From: JBOHNM01 sp050730675
GTDB lineage: Bacteria; Planctomycetota; Phycisphaerae; Phycisphaerales; UBA1924
DNA: 28,836 nt
Direction: 5' to 3'
Assembly: GCA_050730675.1 (NCBI GenBank)
Contig: JBOHNM010000035.1
Coordinates: forward strand, 1-28,836
The first letter of the stretch is position 1. Every line of letters starts with the position of its first letter. The notes beneath the pieces were generated by a model, which was not told the DNA's origin, ran no database searches, and saw only the letters and a program-made list of their open reading frames with translations. Of this stretch, positions 15,863 to 24,216 are shown piece after piece. The position numbers and the translations under genes were made by a program.

Positions 15863-17125
15863 GTGACGATCTTCCAAACAGAATCCGTGCGAATCGTTGA
15901 TGAGTGCCGTGCCGCCCTCCAAGGGCTCCGCAGCGCTCTCATTGAGCTCTATGCCGCCGTTGGTCTTGATCCGACGCAGCCCCAAGAGGTTGCCCGTCGC
16001 CTGAAGCTCAACCGCAACCTCACCTGGAAGCTCTCTAAGGTGGTGGCGGCACACGACGCCTTCAGCACGCTCAACCATCTCCCCGGCCAGCAGGGCATGG
16101 ACCTGGCGCTCGAGGCATTCGGCGAAGCGGGCGCGCCCGCATCCGCCCTTGCCGGCGTCCAGGGCGCCCTCGCCGAGTTCACCCGGCTGACGGTCTTCCA
16201 CGCCGAGAACCGCGACCAGCTCGAACTGACCCTCGAGAGCATGGGCCTGTTCGAGCGCGAAGCCAAGCTCGAGAGCGGGCGCGAACTCGCCTACCGCGGC
16301 AACAGCATGATCTGGGGTGTGCAGGCTAAGACCTTCCTGCACGTCAACCTCGTCCTGCCCAGCCGCCACAAGCCCGATGCGCACGACTTTGTGCTTGTCG
16401 GCGGCTATATCGGTTTCCGACGGCTTCGCCCCAGCGCCCGCTGGCGGCTGCTGCGTGCACAGGTCCACGACCAGCTCGGCCACGAGACCGGCGACCGGGT
16501 CGAAGAGTTCGAGGCCAAGGGCCCGAGCGACCCCCCGCTGCTCGTCCGCGAATTCTGCTCTCCGGCCATGCCCCCTGTCGAGGTCGTCCCCGTCACCGGC
16601 GCACGGGAGCTCTATCTCCCCGGCGGGCAGGTCGGCAACCAGGCCGCCTTCGACTGCATCTCGGGCCTGATCGCCCGCGGCATGAACAAGTACTGGGCCC
16701 CCGACGACGAGATCGGCGGCACCTCCATCGGCATCTGTGTCCCGTGCGAACAGCTCATCCTCGACCTGCTCTTCCACAAGGATGTGGGCATCCCGCCGAA
16801 CCTCGAGATGTTCGTGCACGGGTTCCCGCACGGCGGCGTGGACATGCCCAACCTCGCCACACCCCAGAATCTGCTGCCGATCACGACGAAATTCGTCGAA
16901 CTCGCCGGCTCACCCCCTGCCGTAGCGACCGCTCGTTTCCCGCGCTACCGCGAGATGATCGACCGTGTCTATAAGCGCGTCGACGCCAACCCGGCGGACT
17001 TCCGCGGGGTGCGCGCCGTGGTCGAGTTCCCGCCAATGAACACCCGCGTCGCCGCCACCTGGAAGCTGCCCAAGCGCCCGGACGGACATTCATCCAACGG
17101 AACTTCGGCCAACGGCACAGCCTGA
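15863..17125 (+). CDS. Putative helix-turn-helix protein, unknown family (paralogue 2)
   Basis: 420 residues from the GTG at 15863. Other in-frame starts are GTG 15707 and ATG 15734. I prefer 15863 because the codons before it have low GC at the third position, a promoter-like site lies at 15785-15812, and the length then agrees with the 417-residue paralogue. There is no clear ribosome binding site. Residues about 38-60 (QEVARRLKLNRNLTWKLSKV) match the putative helix-turn-helix of the protein at 2142-3395. The body shares a WGV motif, the C-x-P segment, YWAPDDE and 'QLILDLLFHKD'. The C-terminus ends in a Ser/Asn/Gly-rich low-complexity tail. There is no signal peptide. Role unknown; regulation of the neighbouring surface protein genes is a hypothesis based on position and motif only. 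Confidence 0.75.
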   Translation: MTIFQTESVRIVDECRAALQGLRSALIELYAAVGLDPTQPQEVARRLKLNRNLTWKLSKVVAAHDAFSTLNHLPGQQGMDLALEAFGEAGAPASALAGVQGALAEFTRLTVFHAENRDQLELTLESMGLFEREAKLESGRELAYRGNSMIWGVQAKTFLHVNLVLPSRHKPDAHDFVLVGGYIGFRRLRPSARWRLLRAQVHDQLGHETGDRVEEFEAKGPSDPPLLVREFCSPAMPPVEVVPVTGARELYLPGGQVGNQAAFDCISGLIARGMNKYWAPDDEIGGTSIGICVPCEQLILDLLFHKDVGIPPNLEMFVHGFPHGGVDMPNLATPQNLLPITTKFVELAGSPPAVATARFPRYREMIDRVYKRVDANPADFRGVRAVVEFPPMNTRVAATWKLPKRPDGHSSNGTSANGTA

Positions 17126-17142
17126 GATCGGCACGTCCCGGC

Positions 17143-17688
17143 TCACTTCTTGCGTGTCAACTCAAAGACCGGCATGTGGTCCTTGCACGGCTGACCGTTC
17201 TGGTACGACCGCCATGCCTGGCTGATGTGGTCGGCGTCCTTGATTGTCAGCATCATCTCCGCCATGTACGGCTTGGAGGTGTCGCCGAGATTGGTCACGC
17301 TGTCGAACTTCAGATCAAATGAGTTGCCCTCTGCCGCCACACAGCGCATCCGCGGCTGGTTACCGCCGGCGCAGTAGTGCGTCATGATCAGGTCCGACCC
17401 ATCCATGTGGTAGACGTTGGTCATCTCGTGCGGCGAGCCGGGGAACATCACCTCCCGCACCACCGAGCCGTTGGACGACACCGTGAAAACCGACGCCACC
17501 TCGGTCTTCCCCTCGTGCGTCATGGTCCATTCGCCGGCGAGCGACTTGATCCGCCCCAGCATCGCCGAGGCCTGTTGGTCGCTGGCCATCGTGACGGTGC
17601 GCGGCGAAGTGGCGCTCGACGAATGGTTGGCGGCGCACGCGCCGAGCATCAGAACGGGAATAGTCAGAGCGATCAGGCACTTATTCAT
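17143..17688 (-). CDS. Small lipoprotein, DUF1579/lipocalin-like
   Basis: 181 residues. GGAGG lies 7 bases before the ATG at 17688. The N-terminus (MNKCLIALTIPVLMLGACAA) ends in a lipobox LGAC, so Cys should be lipidated and the protein anchored to a membrane. The body starts with 'IKSLAGEWTMTHEG', followed by 'VVREVMFPGSPHEMTNVYHM' and 'LIMTHYCAGGNQPRM'. This is the pattern of DUF1579-type or lipocalin-like beta-barrel proteins that begin with a G-x-W motif. The ligand is unknown. It converges with the gene ending at 17125, only 17 bases away, and has its own likely promoter at 17729-17757. Confidence 0.82.
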   Translation of the reverse strand: MNKCLIALTIPVLMLGACAANHSSSATSPRTVTMASDQQASAMLGRIKSLAGEWTMTHEGKTEVASVFTVSSNGSVVREVMFPGSPHEMTNVYHMDGSDLIMTHYCAGGNQPRMRCVAAEGNSFDLKFDSVTNLGDTSKPYMAEMMLTIKDADHISQAWRSYQNGQPCKDHMPVFELTRKK

Positions 17689-17728
17689 GGCGAAACCTCC
17701 AGAGCGCGCCGCAACCCGCGTGAGGGGG

Positions 17729-17757
17729 AATCTACCACAGTTCCGCCCACGCGCCAA
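17729..17757 (-). promoter_or_regulatory. Candidate promoter of the lipoprotein gene
   Basis: On the minus strand: TTGGCG (17757-17752), a 17-base spacer and TAGATT (17734-17729), about 41 bases before the start codon. The spacer length and -10 are identical to the candidate before the gene at 5366-8299. Confidence 0.42.
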
Positions 17758-17792
17758 GGCGCAATTTCGGCCCCGTTCCCACGCCTAGCGCC

Positions 17793-19211
17793 TCACGGGG
17801 CCGGATGCAGCTCGGATTCGTTGATTTCAAGCTTGTACAGCTCGTCTCCAGCGTCGGTGATCCACCGCGCCGTCAGCCTGGGCGGCGTCACCGTGCTGTC
17901 GGCCGTCACGATGGCGAAGCACCGGGGCTGTCCCGCATCCCACAGCAGTCCTGCGTGCGGCACATTGGCATTCGCATGAACCCCGGATCCGAGGGGTGAA
18001 CTGATGATCTCGTACAACGGATACCCCGCACCGGTGGTCGCGGCGGCGTGCCTGAGCGCTCGTGACCGGTGAATGTCTCCCGCGACCAGCACAACACCGG
18101 GGATTTTTTCCTCGCCGATCCACTTCCACAGCGCCGATCGCTCGTACGGGTATCCACCCCAGTAGTCGTTCTTGTTGGGTCGCACCGACTCGTTCCAGAT
18201 CATCCCTGTCACGAGCAGCTTGAACGGCGCGGTGGAAGCCTTCAGTTCACGCTTGAGCCACTCCGCCTGCTGGGCGCCGATGAGTGTCGGCCGGCTCGGG
18301 TCGGCCCACGACTGCTCGGTGCCGCTGAACCATCGGGCGTCGATCAGGAACACCTCCACCGGCCCGCGCCGGAACTGGCTGTAGACCCCGGCGCCGTTCT
18401 CGCCTGCGCCGTCGCCGCTCCCTGTGAGGCTGTTGGGGTGATACTCCATGAACGCCTTGCGCGAACGGTCCTTCCCCTTGAGGTTGCCGTCGGTGTCGTT
18501 GCGCCCGAAGTCGTGGTCGTCCCACACGCCGTACATCGGCGTCGTGCGTCGCAGCGAGATCAACTCCGGCACACTGAACAGGTCGCGGTACTTCTTCCGC
18601 TGCTTGTCCAGGTCGGTCGAATCGATGTACGGCGTGTCGCCGATCAGGCAGATCGCGTCCGGCCGCTGGCGGGCGACTTCCGCCCAGATCGGCTGCGCCT
18701 GGTCGAGCGGGTCGCCGATGCACGAGCCGAACATGATCGACGTCTTCGCCGGAGTTCCCGGATCGGGAGCCGTCGTGAAGAAACCGAATCCGCCCTCGCT
18801 CATCGCCGGGGGCTTCTCACCGACGATCGATCGCAAACAGAACCAGTAACGCGTCGCGGGCTTGAGGTCCGGCACATCCCACACCACGCACTGGTCGTGC
18901 GCCGGATCGGCGCTGCCATCTCCGTGCCAGTTCCACTTCCCTTCACCATCGACGACCCACAAGACGACGGGGCCGGCTTTTTCCGGCCGCGCCCAGATCC
19001 TCGCTGCATTCGCACCAAGGTGCCCCGGGAACGGGCCCAGCGCGGCCACGCGTTCGGGCTTGGGTGCTTGCGTCGCCGCAACCGGTGGAGCAATTGCCGC
19101 CGGTCTGCTTGGAGTGGCTGGTGTCGGCCCGGAAGTCTGCCCCGCCGCGCACATCACCGCGCCGATCCAGCCGATCATCGTCACCGGAACAATCACCCTC
19201 GAATTCGTCAT
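17793..19211 (-). CDS. phoD: PhoD-like alkaline phosphatase/phosphodiesterase
   Basis: 472 residues from the ATG at 19211, which gives a signal-peptide-like N-terminus (VIVPVTMIGWIGAVMCAAG); no clear ribosome binding site is seen. Residues about 55-145 match the beta-sandwich N-terminal domain of PhoD (HLGANAARIWARP, LKPATRYWFCL). The metallophosphatase core follows with SCIGDP, GDTPYID, 'YGVWDDHDFGRND', LIDARWF and a late 'VAGDIHRS', which carry the expected Asp, Tyr and His metal ligands. The family hydrolyses phosphate mono- or diesters outside the cytoplasm to release phosphate. It follows the sensor kinase gene by 45 bases on the same strand, so co-transcription is possible. The gene symbol is by family only. 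Confidence 0.85.
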   Translation of the reverse strand: MTNSRVIVPVTMIGWIGAVMCAAGQTSGPTPATPSRPAAIAPPVAATQAPKPERVAALGPFPGHLGANAARIWARPEKAGPVVLWVVDGEGKWNWHGDGSADPAHDQCVVWDVPDLKPATRYWFCLRSIVGEKPPAMSEGGFGFFTTAPDPGTPAKTSIMFGSCIGDPLDQAQPIWAEVARQRPDAICLIGDTPYIDSTDLDKQRKKYRDLFSVPELISLRRTTPMYGVWDDHDFGRNDTDGNLKGKDRSRKAFMEYHPNSLTGSGDGAGENGAGVYSQFRRGPVEVFLIDARWFSGTEQSWADPSRPTLIGAQQAEWLKRELKASTAPFKLLVTGMIWNESVRPNKNDYWGGYPYERSALWKWIGEEKIPGVVLVAGDIHRSRALRHAAATTGAGYPLYEIISSPLGSGVHANANVPHAGLLWDAGQPRCFAIVTADSTVTPPRLTARWITDAGDELYKLEINESELHPAP

Positions 19212-19256
19212 GGTCCGAGTGTACCGGCGCGTTCCGGATTCCGCGCGGCAGCACAA

Positions 19257-20639
19257 TCACGCCGCGCTGCGCGAGTTCCGCGCCCGGCTCTGCTCGATGA
19301 CTTGAGCCAGTTCTCGCACCAGCTTCTCGCGTGCGATCGGCTTGACGAGGAACCGGTCCATCCCCGCCCGCTCGCAGCGCTGGCGATCGGTAGGCGATGA
19401 TGCCGCCGTGAGCGCGACGATCGGCCCGCGGAAGCCCTTAGCCCGTAGCGACTGGGCGAGGTCCGCCCCGTCCATCTCGGGCATCTGCACATCGACGAGC
19501 ACCAGGTCGAACGGCTCGGAGCGCGCCTTGGCCGCCTCGGCCAGGCGCATCGCCTCGAAGCCATCGGCAGCGCTGGTCACCACCGCACCCGCGCGACCCA
19601 GGATGAAGGCCATCAGCCGCTGGCCGTCGGGGCTGTCCTCGGCGACCAGCACGCGAGCACGCGCCAGTCGCGTCGTGTCGATCACGCTGGGCGCGTGTGC
19701 TTCCGCCACCCGTCGCCACGGCCGGATCATCCGCACACCCACCAACGAACCGGTAGCGACGATGAGCGTAAAGGCGCTCCCCTTTCCTGGCGTGCTGGCA
19801 ACCGTCACATCTCCGCCGAGCATGCGGGCCAGTTCACGCGTGATCGAAAGACCCAGGCCGGATCCGCTGCACCCGCCGGTCCCGGCAAAAGTCGGGCCAA
19901 AGGGCTCGAAGAGTCTCGTCTGTTGCTCGTGAGTCATGCCGCAGCCCGTGTCGCGCACGCACATCACCAATCGCTGGCCGGCTTCCTCGCAGTGCGCCGT
20001 CACGGTCACGCTGCCGCGCTGGGTGAACTTGATGGCGTTGCCCACCAGGTTCACCAGGCACTGGCGCAGGCGCATCGGGTCGGTGTGGATCGCCACCGGC
20101 AACTCACCCTCAAACCCGAGTTGCAGCGTCAACCGCTTCTCTTCCGCCCGCCCGGCGAACATGTCCGCCACATCATTGAGGATTTCACCGGGGTCCGCCT
20201 CGACCTTCTGCAAGCTCATCCGCCCCGCGTTGATCCGCGAGCGGTCCAGCGCATCGTTGATCAGTTGCAGCACGTGCTCGCCGCTGCGCTGCACCACCGC
20301 CGCCGCCTGTCGCCGCTCGGTCTCGGTCGTTTGCGTATCGGCAAGCACCTCGGTGTACCCAAGAATCGAGGCCAAGGGCGTGCGCACCTCGTGGCCGAGC
20401 ATCGCGAATCGGTTCAGCACTGCATCGGCGCCCGCGGCGCTCGTCGCAGCGGCTCCCTCCGCACCCTCGCCGCGCCGAGAGACCGACGCCAGCAGCGCAC
20501 CGACCGAAGCGATCGCGGCGGCCGCGCCCGCCACGCGCGTCGCCGTCCCCTCCGAGAGCGCTGTGACAGCAACGCCCGCGCACGCAGCGCAGGCGATCAT
20601 CACCGCGCGGCCTTGCTGAATCGCCCCCTTCGAGTGCAT
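19257..20639 (-). CDS. Hybrid sensor histidine kinase/response regulator
   Basis: 460 residues from the ATG at 20639, with GGAG 6 bases upstream. Two short hydrophobic stretches (about 12-28 and 36-53) suggest a membrane hairpin with almost no extracellular loop. HisKA: 'MLGHEVRTPLASILGY' with phospho-acceptor His83. The HATPase domain has the N box NLVGNAIKFT, G1 DTGCGM, F box FEPF and G2 GSGLGLSI. A C-terminal receiver (about 335-455) has the acidic pocket 'VLVAEDS', phospho-acceptor Asp383 in LVDVQMPEMDG, Thr411 and Lys433. There is no PAS, GAF or other input domain and no DNA-binding output, so the partner must be elsewhere. The downstream neighbour is the PhoD-like gene. A phosphate link is possible but not shown. 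Confidence 0.93.
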   Translation of the reverse strand: MHSKGAIQQGRAVMIACAACAGVAVTALSEGTATRVAGAAAAIASVGALLASVSRRGEGAEGAAATSAAGADAVLNRFAMLGHEVRTPLASILGYTEVLADTQTTETERRQAAAVVQRSGEHVLQLINDALDRSRINAGRMSLQKVEADPGEILNDVADMFAGRAEEKRLTLQLGFEGELPVAIHTDPMRLRQCLVNLVGNAIKFTQRGSVTVTAHCEEAGQRLVMCVRDTGCGMTHEQQTRLFEPFGPTFAGTGGCSGSGLGLSITRELARMLGGDVTVASTPGKGSAFTLIVATGSLVGVRMIRPWRRVAEAHAPSVIDTTRLARARVLVAEDSPDGQRLMAFILGRAGAVVTSAADGFEAMRLAEAAKARSEPFDLVLVDVQMPEMDGADLAQSLRAKGFRGPIVALTAASSPTDRQRCERAGMDRFLVKPIAREKLVRELAQVIEQSRARNSRSAA

Positions 20640-20877
20640 GCATCGCTCCGAGGTGCCGCGGGAGTGACGCCCGTCCGGATAACCCCCGGCGACCCGCCAC
20701 ACCCGCGTGGCTGGATCGGCGTTTCATACACGTAGCTGTGGCTACTGTCAGGCGTTCCGGCTTTGGGCCGATCGCCCCATCCGGTCGAGCGGGTCGCGCC
20801 GCACGCACGGGCCGATCCGTCTGGAACGATTGGAGGGGCGGCTACCCGCGACGCCGCGGCGTGGCAACGATCCCCCC

Positions 20878-22113
20878 GTGCACACCCCCACTCCCGCCCC
20901 CACACTCGCCGAACTCGCCGCCGCCGCGGATGCAGGGTTCCAACGCGCTTTCGGACGTGCGCCCAATGTACTCGCCCAGGCTCCCGGGCGCATCAACATC
21001 ATCGGCGAGCACGTGGATTATCAAGGCGGATACGTCCTGCCCATGGCGATCGATCGGTGGTGCGTGTGCGCAGCCGCGGCGGGAGATGATCTCGCCGGTC
21101 TGCGCATCGCAGCGTTGGATCTCGGGGAAACGTGGCAATCGCCGGTGCTTGATGGGCTCTCCGTCGGAGACGCCGAAGACCCATCCCGCGGCATCGTCCG
21201 GCGCGGGTCGTGGGCTTCTTACGTGGTGGGAGTGGTCAAACTGCTGCTGGACGAGTGGCCGACCTCGCGCCCCCGCGGCGTGCAACTGGCAGTCACCAGT
21301 TCGGTGCCGCTCGGCGCGGGGCTGTCGAGTTCGGCGGCGTTGGAAGTCGCGGTACTCACGGCGCTCGAACGACTGGCCGGTGGCCGGCTGGACGCCAAGG
21401 CCGCCGCAAAGCTCTGCCAGAAAGCAGAGCATGAGTTCGCGGGCGTGGCCTGCGGCATCATGGACCAGATGATCGCGTGCGTCGCGCTTCCCGGTCACGC
21501 TAAGGTGATTGATTGCCCGTCGCTCGGCCACACTCCCCTCCGGTGGCCGTTACACCTCTCTGTACTGGTCATCAACAGCGGTGTGCGCCACGCGCTGGCC
21601 GATGGCGACTACCAGCGCCCTCAGGGATTGGCCATTCGCGCCGCCGCTGCTCTGGACATCAGCTCACTCGGCGCGGTCCGCCATGGGCTCACGCCGACGC
21701 AAGCCGTCGCCTTTGATGCGCGTATCGCGGCGATGCCCGAAGAAGTGGGACGTGTCGCCCGTCACCACCTTACCGAGAACGCTCGCGTCAAAGCGGTCTA
21801 CCGCGCCCTGCTCGCCGGTATTACCGACCGTGTGGGGCAGGCCCTCATCGATTCCCATCGCTCTCTCGACGAGAACCTCCACGTCTCCTGCCCCGAACTC
21901 AACACCATTGTCGCCGCGGCGATGGAGATCCCCGGCGTCCACGGCGCCCGCATGACCGGCGGCGGGTTCGGCGGGTGCGCCATTGCACTGGTCGAGCCGC
22001 AGGCGATCGAAGCCGCGACCGCCCACATCCGCGAACGCTACCGCGATGCACACAACCGTGAATGCGACATCTTCACCGTGCAGGCCGTCGGTGCTGCTGG
22101 CCCACTGAATTGA
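20878..22113 (+). CDS. galK: Galactokinase (GHMP kinase)
   Basis: 411 residues from the GTG at 20878, the start that best fits family length (usually about 380-400). No strong ribosome binding site is seen, and the upstream in-frame sequence is Arg-rich and unlike the family. Motifs in order: the galactokinase signature 'GRINIIGEHVDYQGGYVLP', the GHMP ATP loop 'SSVPLGAGLSSSAALEVA', 'ACGIMDQMIACVA' with the catalytic Asp, and the C-terminal GHMP motif 'MTGGGFGGCAIAL'. It phosphorylates galactose to galactose 1-phosphate in the Leloir pathway in the cytoplasm. No galT, galE or transporter is adjacent. It is divergent from the sensor kinase and converges with murQ, 31 bases away. Confidence 0.93.
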   Translation: MHTPTPAPTLAELAAAADAGFQRAFGRAPNVLAQAPGRINIIGEHVDYQGGYVLPMAIDRWCVCAAAAGDDLAGLRIAALDLGETWQSPVLDGLSVGDAEDPSRGIVRRGSWASYVVGVVKLLLDEWPTSRPRGVQLAVTSSVPLGAGLSSSAALEVAVLTALERLAGGRLDAKAAAKLCQKAEHEFAGVACGIMDQMIACVALPGHAKVIDCPSLGHTPLRWPLHLSVLVINSGVRHALADGDYQRPQGLAIRAAAALDISSLGAVRHGLTPTQAVAFDARIAAMPEEVGRVARHHLTENARVKAVYRALLAGITDRVGQALIDSHRSLDENLHVSCPELNTIVAAAMEIPGVHGARMTGGGFGGCAIALVEPQAIEAATAHIRERYRDAHNRECDIFTVQAVGAAGPLN

Positions 22114-22144
22114 ACAGGTCCTCTGCGACCGATTCCTCATCCAC

Positions 22145-23104
22145 TCATCCTTCAATCACACGATCCAGCCGCCCTCCCACCTTCTCCAGCATCTCCCCCG
22201 CTGCCGCGGCTTCCACATCCTTGACGTGCATGACCACGGCCACCTTCGCCAGCCCGCCCGCGCGATCCAGCAACGCAAACGCCGCGGCGCGGTCCAGCCC
22301 CGTGATCGTGCTCACCACCCGCGCCGCGCGGTCGCGCAGCTTCGCGTTGCTCGCCCGCAGGTCCACCATCAGGTTCTGATACACGCGTCCCGACCGCACC
22401 ATGAGCGTCGTCGAGATTGTGTTGATCGCGATCTTCGTCGCCGTCCCCGCCTTCATCCGCGTCGAGCCCGTCAGCACCTCCGGCCCGGTGTTGAGCACGA
22501 TCAGGTGGTCGCACGCCGCCGGCTTGGCGATCGGCGTGCACGCAAGCATCCCCGTCACACACTTCGGCGCGACCTTCTTCGCGTGCACCAGAGCCCCCAG
22601 CACGTAGGGTGTCGTTCCCCCCGCCGCGATCCCCAGCACCGCGTCGCGATCGGTCAGTTTCAGTGCATCAAGCTCCGCCACGGCGCCGTCGAACTCGTCT
22701 TCCCGCCCCTCGCTCGATTTGCGCAGCGATCCATCCCCGCCCGCGATGATCCCGATGATCCGGTCCGGCGGCACCTGGAACGTCGGCGGCGCTTCGCTCG
22801 CATCCAGCACCCCCAGCCTCCCGCTCGTCCCCGCTCCGAGGTAGATCAGCCGCCCCGGCTGCTGCCTGGCACAGAAGCAAGTCTCAACCGCCTCGACAAA
22901 CGCGACGATCTGATCCTCCGCGCGATGCACCGCTCCGATCACCGCGGCATCCTCGAGGTTGATCACCTCCACACAGTCGCGCACGCTCATCGCGTGCAGC
23001 TTCATCGTCCGCGCGTTCCGCCGCTCGGTCGCCAAGTGCCCGCGGTCCGGCGGCAGATTCCCCGCGCCGACTCCACCAGGATTCTCCGCCGGCATCTCGC
23101 TCAT
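22145..23104 (-). CDS. murQ: N-acetylmuramic acid 6-phosphate etherase
   Basis: 319 residues. The ATG at 23104 overlaps the TGA stop of anmK (ATGA, 23101-23104), which suggests translational coupling. Family motifs: 'LATERRNARTMKL' near the N-terminus, the SIS-domain signature 'GAGTSGRLGVLDASEAPPT' with the expected catalytic Glu104, 'GIAAGGTTPYVLGAL', and 'VLTGSTRMKAGTATKIAIN'. It cleaves the D-lactyl ether of MurNAc 6-phosphate to give GlcNAc 6-phosphate and D-lactate. Together with anmK it forms the standard route for reuse of cell-wall MurNAc. It is about 20 residues longer than E. coli MurQ, mostly at the N-terminus. Confidence 0.96.
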   Translation of the reverse strand: MSEMPAENPGGVGAGNLPPDRGHLATERRNARTMKLHAMSVRDCVEVINLEDAAVIGAVHRAEDQIVAFVEAVETCFCARQQPGRLIYLGAGTSGRLGVLDASEAPPTFQVPPDRIIGIIAGGDGSLRKSSEGREDEFDGAVAELDALKLTDRDAVLGIAAGGTTPYVLGALVHAKKVAPKCVTGMLACTPIAKPAACDHLIVLNTGPEVLTGSTRMKAGTATKIAINTISTTLMVRSGRVYQNLMVDLRASNAKLRDRAARVVSTITGLDRAAAFALLDRAGGLAKVAVVMHVKDVEAAAAGEMLEKVGGRLDRVIEG

Positions 23105-24180
23105 GGCATCACCCACGTCCCCGCCACCGGCGGCGCCTTCACACCCGTAACAGCGCCCAGCGTGATCGGCACGCGGTCCTGGCACAATGCCCCGAGCACG
23201 GCGAACTCGATCGCCTCACGGAATTCAGCCGGAACGCCGTGCTTGTCCGTCGTCTCGACCACCGCCGAACAGCACGAGCCAATCGCCCGCACCAGAGCCG
23301 CGTTCCGCACGCCGCCGCCCGCCAGCAGCAACCGTTCGCACGAATCCAATTTGTGCGCGATCGTCTGGGCAATCCCCTCGCACGCCGTCGCCGCCAGGTC
23401 ATCGCCGCTCACGCGAGCCCGATACCGACTGATCCACTCACCCACTTCGTCCCCCGTTCCCAGTGAACGGCGTGACCCCGCCTGCGCCGCCAGCACGCCC
23501 TCAAGATCTTCCATCGCCTCGGTATGCACATGCCCCGCGGCCGCGCGCTCGCCATTCGCATCGAACGGCACATTCATGAGCTTTCGCGCGATCGCATCCA
23601 GCAACTGGCTGCACGCGCACACGTCCATCGCCCGGACAGCCTCAATGCCCTCGCCCTTCGCCCCCAGCAGCGTGATGTTGCAGAACCCGCCCAGGTTCGC
23701 CACCGCCCCGCGATCGCCGACGCCGCGGAACAGCACCCAATCGGCGATCGGCGTGATCGGCGCCCCCTGTCCCCCGCACGCCAGATCCGCCGCCCGCAGG
23801 TCGCTCACCACCGCCACCCCCTCACCCAACCCCTGCGCAATCACCGCGGGCGTTAAAAGCTGCCACGAAGCCGGCGGCCCATGAAACACCGTCTGCCCAT
23901 GCACGCACACCAGATCGATCTTCTCCCCGCCCGCCGCCTCTCGCACCGCCTCAACGTGCAGCAGCGAAAACTCACGCGACAAGCTCGCAATCTCCCCCGC
24001 CGTCATCGCCCCCTGCTCCGCCAGCCGCCGCAGCGGCGCGGCCAGCTCCCCCAGCGGCCGCGTAACGCCCCGCACAAACTCCGCCGTCATCTCAAGTCCG
24101 CGGCCGCGCACACGCACCAGCGCCGCATCCAGCGCGTCAATGCTCGTCCCCGTCATGCAGCCGACAACAAGCCGTTCCAT
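23101..24180 (-). CDS. anmK: Anhydro-N-acetylmuramic acid kinase
   Basis: 359 residues from the ATG at 24180, preceded by a purine-rich stretch (GAAGAAGAAG). Motifs: 'GCMTGTSIDALDAALV' at the start, 'CVHGQTVFH', 'GGQGAPITPIADW', 'ANLGGFCNIT', 'DVCACSQLLDA' and 'LLAGGGVRN', all typical of AnmK in the sugar kinase/Hsp70 fold. It converts 1,6-anhydro-MurNAc to MurNAc 6-phosphate using ATP, the substrate of the overlapping downstream murQ. It starts 36 bases after the GH20 gene, so the three genes look like one operon. Its length is close to the family norm of about 370. Confidence 0.96.
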   Translation of the reverse strand: MERLVVGCMTGTSIDALDAALVRVRGRGLEMTAEFVRGVTRPLGELAAPLRRLAEQGAMTAGEIASLSREFSLLHVEAVREAAGGEKIDLVCVHGQTVFHGPPASWQLLTPAVIAQGLGEGVAVVSDLRAADLACGGQGAPITPIADWVLFRGVGDRGAVANLGGFCNITLLGAKGEGIEAVRAMDVCACSQLLDAIARKLMNVPFDANGERAAAGHVHTEAMEDLEGVLAAQAGSRRSLGTGDEVGEWISRYRARVSGDDLAATACEGIAQTIAHKLDSCERLLLAGGGVRNAALVRAIGSCCSAVVETTDKHGVPAEFREAIEFAVLGALCQDRVPITLGAVTGVKAPPVAGTWVMP

Positions 24181-24188
24181 CGCTTCTT

Positions 24189-24203
24189 CTTCGTCCCTTC
24201 GCG
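24189..24203 (+). repeat. Intergenic 15-mer, copy A
   Basis: CTTCGTCCCTTCGCG in the 36-base spacer between the GH20 gene and anmK. An identical copy is at 26261-26275, just on the other side of the GH20 gene. It resembles the CTTCGTG-type short repeats found between genes in many bacterial genomes. Confidence 0.6.
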
Positions 24204-24216
24204 CTCTCGTGCAACA

